Shown: positions 35,431 to 42,889 of the stretch, piece by piece
How the letters are laid out: every line of letters starts with the position of its first letter
Numbering within the stretch: the stretch's first letter is position 1
Assembly (NCBI GenBank): GCA_024276675.1
Contig: JAJRWT010000027.1
Coordinates: 391,950 to 455,949 of the forward strand
Length of the DNA: 64,000 nucleotides
Source: Myxococcota bacterium
Lineage (GTDB): Bacteria > Myxococcota_A > UBA796 > JAFGLY01
Direction: 5' to 3'
The notes under the pieces: model-generated
The model's input: the letters and a program-made list of their open reading frames with translations, nothing else
Databases searched by the model: none
Told to the model about the DNA's origin: nothing
Position numbers and translations under genes: made by a program

Positions 35431-37863
35431 ATGCGACCCACGGACATCGATCAGCGTACCCTGGATGCCCTGGACTGGGGCGTTGTCGTGGAAGCGCTCT
35501 CCTCCTGTGCCAGCACTACGCTGGGCGCCAGGATGGCGCGGGAGTCGAATCTGTTGTTCTCGCGGGATGCAGTAGTGAGAGCCTACCACGAGGTGGAAGA
35601 AGTCCTTCGTCTCCAACGGGACGGGGCCACCATACCCCTGGCGCAAATACGCGATATCACCGACGAACTCGAAGACGCATCCCACGGAGGATCCCTCGAC
35701 ATCCAATCCATGAGCCGCGTTGCTTCCACTATTCGCGCTCTCTTCGATTTGGAAAGGTGGCTCTTCAGGCAGCGGGACCAGGCCCCCCACCTGCTGGATC
35801 TCCTCCAGGACGCCAGCATCGATCCCGAACTGCTGAATCTTCTTGAACGAAGCTTCGATTCCAATGGTCAGCTCTCACAGGAAACCTACCCCACGCTGCG
35901 CAGCCTGACCCAACGAGCAGCCCAACTCCGTCTCGCCATTCGCAACACCATGGAATCCCTGCTCCGAAGTGAGCACCTGGCCAATGCCATCCAGGACCGC
36001 TACATTACCCGCCGAGCCGGTCGCTACGTTCTTCCCATCAAGGCTTCCCGTCATTCCAGGCTGGGGATCGTCCACGACAGGTCCCGAACCGGTGAGACCT
36101 GCTACGTAGAACCCATGGAAGTCGTGGAGCAACAGAACGCACTCCGCGACACGGAAATCCTCCTCGAGAGGGAAATCCGCAAGATTCTCATGGAGCTCTC
36201 CCGGAACATCGGTACCCAGGCGGACTCCATCTTCACCGCCCTGGAGGTATCCGCCCGCGTGGACCTGGCATGCGCCCGCGCAGCGCTGGGCCGGCTCTGG
36301 GATGGGAATCTTCCCGGAGTGGGTACCGGAGGAACCGTCCACCTGCCGGCTGCACGCCACCCGGTCCTGGCCCTGAGAAGAAAACGAGTAGTACCCAACG
36401 ACCTGTCATTGAACGATGACCACGGTGTGCTGATACTCACGGGCCCCAACACCGGCGGCAAGACCATCGCCCTGAAGACCCTTGGCCTGGCCGTCCTCTG
36501 TACCCGAGCGGCCATACCCCTGCCGGCAGGCCCCGACTGCCGCGTGGATTTCTTTCCCCACGTGTTCGCCCACGTGGGAGACCTTCAATCGGTGCAGGGC
36601 GACATGTCCACCTTCTCTGCCCAGGTGGAGTTCCTGAAAGATGTCCTGGACTGCAACGGCAGGGGTACCATGGTACTGCTGGACGAAATCGCAGTGGGGA
36701 CCGATCCTGCCGAAGGCGCCGCCCTTGCCAGGGCTGTCCTGGAATCCCTGGGCGAATCGGGAACCCGCGTGGCGGCTACATCACACTATGTCGAAATCAA
36801 GGCTCTCGCCGCGCTGGACGGCCGTTTCAGCGTAGCCGCCGTCCAGTACGTCGACGGAAAACCCACCTATCACATCTCCCATGACACCGTTGGCCGTTCA
36901 CACGCTCTCGCCACTGCACGCCGGCTCGGGCTTCCCAAGCCCGTGCTGGCCAGGGCAAGCCAACTACTGGGAAGGGGCAGCGGGGACATCGCCCACCTCA
37001 TGGATCGCCTGGAGAAAGAACTGGATCGAGCCAGCGAGATCCGCAGGAGCAACCAACGAGAAACAGCCCGCCTGCAACTCCAGGCCGCCAAGCTGCAAAA
37101 ACTGGAACAGCGTCTCCAGGACCGCAGGACGGCGTTGGAAAACAGCCTCCTGGACGAACTGCGCCAGAAACTTCGCATCCACGAGGAACAGGTAAAAGCC
37201 ATGGTGGCCGCCCTCCAGGCCGACCCCCACCTGGCGCGAGCAGGCCGCACTCTCCAGGAAATCCGTGGAATCCAAAGCTCCATGAGCCCCACAGCAAAAG
37301 CCCCCAGGCCGCCGAAAGACTCCGGAAAGCTACAGCCAGGCGACCTGGTCCTGGTGCGTCCCCTGAATCGCCGAGGCTACATCGTCTTCCTGAAGGGAAA
37401 CCGCGTGCAGGTGCAGGTGGGTTCCACCAGAACATGGGTGAAAATCACCGACATCGACGCCTCCAGCCAGAGCAGCCGCGCCGCTTCGGGTCCAGAAAAA
37501 AGGACCGGTGGCTCCCGGGCCAGATGGGAGAAGCGCCCCGTCTGTCGGGGCACGAGCGCTCATTTCGGCGGGCTCCCCATGCCTTCCAACACCGTGGATC
37601 TGCGCGGCAAGCGAGTGGAAGAAGCCCTTTCCGACACGGAGTTCTTCCTGGACGGACTGCTGCTGAAAGGGCACCCCGTGGCATACCTCCTACACGGCCA
37701 CGGTACGGGCGCGTTGAAGGCTGCACTTCGAAGCTGGTTGCCCACCTGCCCCTACGCCCGTCGTTGGAGGCCCGGGGACGAAAGAGAGGGTGGTGACGCA
37801 TGGACCGTAGTGGAATTGTCCAGTGGGGAAACATCACCCGGAGGGCAAGACAACCAAGGCTGA
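35431..37863 (+). CDS. mutS2: MutS2 endonuclease/ATPase
   Basis: The protein has 810 residues, the normal length. It lacks the mismatch-recognition domains of MutS. It has a clamp/lever helical region, ATPase Walker A LTGPNTGGKTIALK, Walker B LLDEIAVGTDP, a coiled coil (about residues 520-610), and a C-terminal Smr nuclease domain with VDLRGKRVEEAL and LLHGHGTGALK. MutS2 suppresses recombination or rescues collided ribosomes in different bacteria. The ATG at 35431 gives the usual N-terminus. A hairpin terminator overlaps the stop codon. Confidence 0.95.
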   Translation: MRPTDIDQRTLDALDWGVVVEALSSCASTTLGARMARESNLLFSRDAVVRAYHEVEEVLRLQRDGATIPLAQIRDITDELEDASHGGSLDIQSMSRVASTIRALFDLERWLFRQRDQAPHLLDLLQDASIDPELLNLLERSFDSNGQLSQETYPTLRSLTQRAAQLRLAIRNTMESLLRSEHLANAIQDRYITRRAGRYVLPIKASRHSRLGIVHDRSRTGETCYVEPMEVVEQQNALRDTEILLEREIRKILMELSRNIGTQADSIFTALEVSARVDLACARAALGRLWDGNLPGVGTGGTVHLPAARHPVLALRRKRVVPNDLSLNDDHGVLILTGPNTGGKTIALKTLGLAVLCTRAAIPLPAGPDCRVDFFPHVFAHVGDLQSVQGDMSTFSAQVEFLKDVLDCNGRGTMVLLDEIAVGTDPAEGAALARAVLESLGESGTRVAATSHYVEIKALAALDGRFSVAAVQYVDGKPTYHISHDTVGRSHALATARRLGLPKPVLARASQLLGRGSGDIAHLMDRLEKELDRASEIRRSNQRETARLQLQAAKLQKLEQRLQDRRTALENSLLDELRQKLRIHEEQVKAMVAALQADPHLARAGRTLQEIRGIQSSMSPTAKAPRPPKDSGKLQPGDLVLVRPLNRRGYIVFLKGNRVQVQVGSTRTWVKITDIDASSQSSRAASGPEKRTGGSRARWEKRPVCRGTSAHFGGLPMPSNTVDLRGKRVEEALSDTEFFLDGLLLKGHPVAYLLHGHGTGALKAALRSWLPTCPYARRWRPGDEREGGDAWTVVELSSGETSPGGQDNQG

Positions 37864-37890
37864 TAACCAGCTTTATCAGCTCTTTTCCCT
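37859..37890 (+). terminator. Rho-independent terminator of mutS2
   Basis: The sequence GCTGATAA (37859-37866), a six-base loop, TTATCAGC (37873-37880) and TCTTTTCC form an eight-base-pair stem followed by a T-rich tail. The mutS2 stop codon lies inside the left arm. It should isolate mutS2 from the fadN operon. Confidence 0.7.
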
Positions 37891-37903
37891 CCAATGAGAC
37901 ACA

Positions 37904-37978
37904 TCAAACTGCACAGTACTGTTTGACGAAGGGCACAAAACACTTTAGCCTCTTCGACTTTGAATGAACGCTCATTCA
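37904..37978. promoter_or_regulatory. FadR-like TetR operator (37961-37978) upstream of fadN
   Basis: TGAATGAACGCTCATTCA at 37961-37978 is an inverted repeat with perfect seven-base arms. It matches the outer arms of the Bacillus FadR box (TGAATGA-N4-TCATTCA), which controls fadNAE beta-oxidation genes there. It lies 72 bases before the fadN start. A second dyad, TCAAAC...GTTTGA around the perfect ACAGTACTGT, is at 37904-37926. No TetR gene is in the window. The operator is visible in the sequence; its regulator is inferred. Confidence 0.65.
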
Positions 37979-38049
37979 TTGGCGCGGAGTCTTGCACCCG
38001 CGCCTACCGCAGCCTGGCTACGGTAATATTTTTTCTGCTGGGAGGAAAG

Positions 38050-40428
38050 ATGGGTTTCGAAATCAAGAAGGTCGCCGTTCTGGGTGCCGGGGTCATGGGC
38101 CAGGGCATCGCCGCCCACCTGGCCAATGCGGGTATTCCATCGGTGCTCTACGACATTGTCCCCTCGGACGCCCCCGACCATGACCGTTCAAGGCTTGCGA
38201 GAGAGGGCATCATCAACGCCACCAGGCTCAAACCAGCGGCCTTCTACAAGAAATCCGATGCCGCTCTCATCACCGCCGCCAACTACGAAGACCACGCCGA
38301 CCTGCTGGCCGGCTGCGACTGGATTATCGAAGTAGTGGTCGAAAACCTCGCCATCAAGAGCAAGGTATTCGAATGGGTGGGCAAGAATCGTAAACCCGGC
38401 TCAATCGTGAGTTCCAACACCTCGGGAATCCCCCTGGCTGCCATGGCAGATGGAATGTCTGACGAAATGCGGCAGCACTTCCTGGTGAGCCATTTCTTCA
38501 ACCCGGTTCGTTACATGCGACTGCTGGAGTTGGTTGCCGGTGCCGGCACCTTGCCGGAAATCGTCGACACCATCGCCGAATTCGGCGAAAAGGTCCTGGG
38601 CAAGGGTATCGTATTCTGCAAGGACACTCCGAATTTCGTTGCAAACCGCATCGGTGTCCATGGGATCATCTCGGTCTTTCACCACATGGAGCGCCTTGGC
38701 CTCTCCATCGAAGTGGTTGACTCCATCTTCGGCACCCCCATGGGCAGGCCGGCATCAGCGGTCTTTCGCACGGCCGACATGGTGGGCCTGGACACTTTGG
38801 TCCACGTCATCAAGAACGTCTACGACGGCTGCCCCGACGACGAACAACGCGACTTCTTCCAGCCCCCCGCCTGGCTGCTGCGCATGTTGGAAGAGGGCGC
38901 CCTGGGTTCCAAGACCGGAAAGGGTTTCTACCAGAAGATCAAAAAGGATGGCAAGTCCATCATCCTGGCCCGAAACCTTGCAACCGGCGAGTATGCCCCC
39001 AAGAAGAAGGTACGCCTGGACAGCATCGGCAAGGCCCGCGGCAAGAACAGCCCGGGCGAATCCATCAAGGCGCTCATCAGCGCTCGCGACGAAGGCGCTG
39101 CCCTGGCCTGGGCCTGCACGGCAGATACGCTCATCTATTCGGCCAATCGCCTCCATGAGGTCGCCGACGACATCGTTAACATCGACAGGGCCATGCGATG
39201 GGGCTTCGGCTACGAACTGGGGCCCTTCGAAGCCTGGGACGCCATCGGCGTAAAGGAATCCATCGCACGCATGGAAGCAGAAGGGCGGAAGGTTCCCACC
39301 TGGGTCGAGGAAATGTTGGCCGCCGGGCGCTCCAGCTTCTACGTCAGCGACGAATCAGGCAATCTTACCTACTGGGATCCCGTCGAAGCCACCGGCAGAC
39401 CTGTCCCCATGTCCGAAAAGTGGTTCTTCATCAAGGACCACAAGAACAAAGAAACAACCCTGGCATCCAATGCCTCCGCCTCCATCGTCGACATCGGCGA
39501 ACAGGTCATGCTGTTGGAGTTCCACAGCAAGTTCAACTCCATCGACGACGAAATCCTTGACATGTACGAACGTGCCATGGATGAACTGGACTCGGGCAGG
39601 TGGGCCGGCCTGGTGGTGGGCAACCAGGGGGGGAGAGCATTCTGCGCCGGTGCCAACCTCTTCGCCGTGGGAATGGCGGCCATGTCCATGCAATGGGATG
39701 TCCTGGAAACAATGGTGAAGCGCCTGCAAGACATCCTGGATCGCGCAAAGTACTCCTCGAAACCCGTGGTCACGGCTCCTTGGGGCCTCACCCTGGGCGG
39801 CGGCGCCGAGATCGCCATGCAGTCTTCGGCCACCCAGGCTGCCGGCGAGTTGTACATGGGTCTCGTGGAGGTCGGCGTGGGAGTCATTCCGGCAGGAGGA
39901 GGCTGCAAGGAAATGCTGGCCCGTTACCTGGGCGATATACCGGAGGGTACCGAGTACGACCCCAACCCATTCGTCCAGGCCGCCTACAAGAACATTGCCC
40001 TGGCCAAGGTGGCCACCTCCGCCGAGGAAGCACGGGCAATGGCATACCTCAGGCCCTCCGACAGGCTCACCATCGACCCGGACGCCCTCATCCACGATGC
40101 CAGGAACGTTGCGCTGGGGCTTTCGATTGCGGGTTACAAGCCTCCACGCCGCCGCAGGTTCCTACTACCCGGTCCCGGTGGCAAGGCAGCCATCGAATTG
40201 TTCCTGTACCAGATGCAGCAAGGGGGTTGGGCCACCGAACACGATGTAGTGGTGGGCAAGAAGCTCGCTCACGTGATGACCGGTGGCGACATCCCGTCCA
40301 AGACATGGATGACCGAAGAACAAATCCTGGAGTTGGAAAGAGAAGCCTTCATGTCCCTCTGCGGTATGAGAAAAACCCAGGCTCGCATCCAGCACATGCT
40401 CTCCAAGGGCAAACCCCTTCGGAACTAG
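38050..40428 (+). CDS. fadN: 3-hydroxyacyl-CoA dehydrogenase/enoyl-CoA hydratase, FadN type
   Basis: The protein has 792 residues. The dehydrogenase comes first (NAD site KVAVLGAGVMGQGIAAHLA; VSSNTSGIPL; SHFFNPVRYM) and the enoyl-CoA hydratase last (NQGGRAFCAGANL; WGLTLGGGAEI). This is the domain order of Bacillus FadN (YusL), opposite to E. coli FadB. It would catalyse the two middle steps of beta-oxidation in the cytoplasm. The ATG at 38050 has GGAGGAAAG; an earlier ATG at 37966 lies inside the operator and is unlikely. fadA follows after 26 bases. Confidence 0.93.
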   Translation: MGFEIKKVAVLGAGVMGQGIAAHLANAGIPSVLYDIVPSDAPDHDRSRLAREGIINATRLKPAAFYKKSDAALITAANYEDHADLLAGCDWIIEVVVENLAIKSKVFEWVGKNRKPGSIVSSNTSGIPLAAMADGMSDEMRQHFLVSHFFNPVRYMRLLELVAGAGTLPEIVDTIAEFGEKVLGKGIVFCKDTPNFVANRIGVHGIISVFHHMERLGLSIEVVDSIFGTPMGRPASAVFRTADMVGLDTLVHVIKNVYDGCPDDEQRDFFQPPAWLLRMLEEGALGSKTGKGFYQKIKKDGKSIILARNLATGEYAPKKKVRLDSIGKARGKNSPGESIKALISARDEGAALAWACTADTLIYSANRLHEVADDIVNIDRAMRWGFGYELGPFEAWDAIGVKESIARMEAEGRKVPTWVEEMLAAGRSSFYVSDESGNLTYWDPVEATGRPVPMSEKWFFIKDHKNKETTLASNASASIVDIGEQVMLLEFHSKFNSIDDEILDMYERAMDELDSGRWAGLVVGNQGGRAFCAGANLFAVGMAAMSMQWDVLETMVKRLQDILDRAKYSSKPVVTAPWGLTLGGGAEIAMQSSATQAAGELYMGLVEVGVGVIPAGGGCKEMLARYLGDIPEGTEYDPNPFVQAAYKNIALAKVATSAEEARAMAYLRPSDRLTIDPDALIHDARNVALGLSIAGYKPPRRRRFLLPGPGGKAAIELFLYQMQQGGWATEHDVVVGKKLAHVMTGGDIPSKTWMTEEQILELEREAFMSLCGMRKTQARIQHMLSKGKPLRN

Positions 40429-40454
40429 GATCCCCAACACGCGGAGAAACAGAC

Positions 40455-41633
40455 ATGTCAACATTCAATCCAAGAGACGTGGTCGTTGTCCAAGCGCTTC
40501 GCACCGCCGTTACGAAGGCCAAGCGCGGGTCTTTCAAGGATACCCGACCCGACGACCTGCTCATGGCCGTGCTCAAAGGGCTCATGGAGAGGGTGCCGTC
40601 GCTGGATCCCCAACAAGTGGAAGACGTCGTCATCGGCTGCGCCTTCCCGGAAGGGGAACAGGGTATGAACGTGGCCAGAATCGCCGCCCTGGGGGCGGGG
40701 CTCCCGGACACGGTGCCGGCCATGACGGTGAACCGTTTCTGCTCTTCCGGCCTGCAGGCGCTGGCACAGGCGGCCGCAGCCATTCAGGCGGGCTGGATCG
40801 ACATCGCAATCACCGGCGGGGTGGAATCGATGTCCATCATCCCCATGGGCGGAGACAGGCCATCTCCCAACCCCGGGATCATGGAATCACGGCCCGGTGT
40901 CTACTCGCCCATGGGTACCACCTCCGAAAACGTGTCCCAGCGCTTCAATATCTCCCGCGAAGACCAGGATGCCTTCGGGCTCGCTTCCAACCAGAAGGCG
41001 GTGGCGGCAATCACGGAAGGTCGCTTCAAGGAAGAAATCGTTCCCGTAACAATCCGCGTCTTCCAGAACGGGCAATGGACCGAAAAAGTCATCGACACCG
41101 ACGAAGGGCCCAGGGCCGACGCCAGCCTGGAAGCCATGGCCAGGCTCAAGCCCGTCTTTGCCACCGATGGCCGCAGCACGGCGGGGAACTCCTCACAGAC
41201 CTCTGACGGTGCAGCAGCCACACTCATCATGGCCCGCGAAAAGGCGCAGGAGTTGGGGCTTCCAACCTTGGCCGTGCTTCGTTCCTTCCAGGTGGTGGGC
41301 GTCGACCCCGAGATCATGGGAGTCGGTCCGCGCTACGCTATCCCAAGGGCCCTGGACAAGGCGGGTATCTCCATCGAAGACGTGGATCTCTTCGAAATCA
41401 ACGAAGCATTTGCTTCCCAGGCCCTCTACTGCGTTCGCGAACTGGGAATCCAGCACTCCAGGGTCAACGTCAACGGCGGGGCCATCGCCCTGGGCCATCC
41501 ACTGGGTTGTACGGGCGCCAAGCTCACCGCCACCTTGCTACACGAACTCCGCCGTAGAGGCGGCCGCTTCGGCGTGGTCTCCATGTGCATCGGTGGTGGC
41601 ATGGGAGCAGCAGCGGTCTTCGAGCGCGAATAG
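40455..41633 (+). CDS. fadA: Acetyl-CoA C-acyltransferase (thiolase)
   Basis: The protein has 392 residues, the normal thiolase length. The catalytic Cys is in NRFCSSGLQALA, His in GGAIALGHPLGCTGA, and the second Cys in SMCIGGGMGAA. It cleaves 3-ketoacyl-CoA to acetyl-CoA and a shortened acyl-CoA, partnering the FadN protein encoded 26 bases upstream. GGAG precedes the ATG. It differs clearly from the SCP-x-type thiolase at 17766-18968, so the window has two separate acyl-CoA cleaving systems. Confidence 0.95.
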   Translation: MSTFNPRDVVVVQALRTAVTKAKRGSFKDTRPDDLLMAVLKGLMERVPSLDPQQVEDVVIGCAFPEGEQGMNVARIAALGAGLPDTVPAMTVNRFCSSGLQALAQAAAAIQAGWIDIAITGGVESMSIIPMGGDRPSPNPGIMESRPGVYSPMGTTSENVSQRFNISREDQDAFGLASNQKAVAAITEGRFKEEIVPVTIRVFQNGQWTEKVIDTDEGPRADASLEAMARLKPVFATDGRSTAGNSSQTSDGAAATLIMAREKAQELGLPTLAVLRSFQVVGVDPEIMGVGPRYAIPRALDKAGISIEDVDLFEINEAFASQALYCVRELGIQHSRVNVNGGAIALGHPLGCTGAKLTATLLHELRRRGGRFGVVSMCIGGGMGAAAVFERE

Positions 41634-41636
41634 AAC

Positions 41637-42857
41637 ATGACTGTCCTCGATACCCTCGCCAACCGTGGCTTCATCGAGGACTGCACCAACCTGCCGGGTT
41701 TGGAGCACCTGCTGTCCCGGGGGCCCGTAACCGCCTACATCGGTTTCGACCCCACGGCCAGCTCGCTTCATGCAGGCAGCCTGGTGCAGCTCATGGCCAT
41801 GGCCCATCTACAACGAGCCGGTCACAGAGTCATCGCCCTGCTGGGCACGGGGACTGCACTGGTGGGTGACCCCAGCGGCAAGACCGAAGCCCGCCCCATG
41901 CTCACCCGGCAAAGTCTGGAACAAAACGCGCGAGGCATAGCCGAACAACTCCGACGATTCGTGGACCTGGACGGGCAGGGAAGCCTGCTCCAGGACAACC
42001 GGGACTGGTTGCTGGATCTGGGCTACATCGACTTCCTACGCGACATCGGCAGGCATTTCAGCGTGAATCGGATGCTCTCCGCTGAAGCCTACAAGATCCG
42101 CATGGAAAAGGGCCTCTCCTTCCTGGAGTTCAACTACCAGTTGCTCCAGGCCTATGACTTCCTGGTCCTGTTCCGGCGGCATGGCTGCCGGCTGCAACTG
42201 GGAGGCCGAGATCAATGGGGCAACATCGTAGCGGGTATCGACCTGGTGAGGCGCGAGGAACAGTGCGAGGTCTTTGGTCTTACCACCCCACTGGTGACCA
42301 CGGGCTCAGGTGAAAAGATGGGCAAGACCGCAGCCGGCGCCGCCTGGCTCGATGGCAGCATGTTCCCACCATACGACTACTACCAGTTCTGGCGCAACAC
42401 CCCCGACAAGGACGTGGGCCGTTTCCTTCGCCTGTTCACCTTCCTGTCACTGGAAGAAATCCACCAGTTGGAACAACTCCAGGGAGCCGACATCAACTCG
42501 GCCAAGGAACGCCTGGCCTTCGAAACCACCGCGCTGCTGCACGGCAGGGAACAGGCGGTGCGTGCCCAGGAAGGCGCACGAGCCGCCTTCGGAGGCGGCG
42601 GAGCACGAGACGAGATCCCTACCCACGAGACCACGATTCCGCGCCAGATTGTCGACATCCTGGTGGCATCCGGGCTCTGTTCCTCCAAGTCCGACGCAAG
42701 GCGACAGTTGAAGGCAGGGGCCATCAAGCTGGGTCCACACAAGATCACCGACATCTACTTCGTTGTGACTCCACGACACCTGGATCAAAAAGGCTCTGTG
42801 GACCTGCGAAGGGGCAAGAAGCGACTGGTAAGGATTCGGGCCAGGACTACTGCGTAG
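41637..42857 (+). CDS. tyrS: Tyrosyl-tRNA synthetase
   Basis: The protein has 406 residues. It is a class I synthetase with YIGFDPTASSLHAGSLV at the HIGH position, the tyrosine pocket (FLEFNYQLLQAYDF; QLGGRDQWGN), the KMSKS-like GEKMGKT, and a C-terminal S4 RNA-binding domain (SGLCSSKSDARRQLKAGAI). It charges tRNA-Tyr. It starts three bases after the fadA stop without a good Shine-Dalgarno of its own, so translation may be coupled to fadA. The pairing of an essential synthetase with a degradation operon is odd. Confidence 0.95.
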   Translation: MTVLDTLANRGFIEDCTNLPGLEHLLSRGPVTAYIGFDPTASSLHAGSLVQLMAMAHLQRAGHRVIALLGTGTALVGDPSGKTEARPMLTRQSLEQNARGIAEQLRRFVDLDGQGSLLQDNRDWLLDLGYIDFLRDIGRHFSVNRMLSAEAYKIRMEKGLSFLEFNYQLLQAYDFLVLFRRHGCRLQLGGRDQWGNIVAGIDLVRREEQCEVFGLTTPLVTTGSGEKMGKTAAGAAWLDGSMFPPYDYYQFWRNTPDKDVGRFLRLFTFLSLEEIHQLEQLQGADINSAKERLAFETTALLHGREQAVRAQEGARAAFGGGGARDEIPTHETTIPRQIVDILVASGLCSSKSDARRQLKAGAIKLGPHKITDIYFVVTPRHLDQKGSVDLRRGKKRLVRIRARTTA

Positions 42858-42889
42858 CACCGAGGGCAGGATGTCGATGCCACGGGGCT

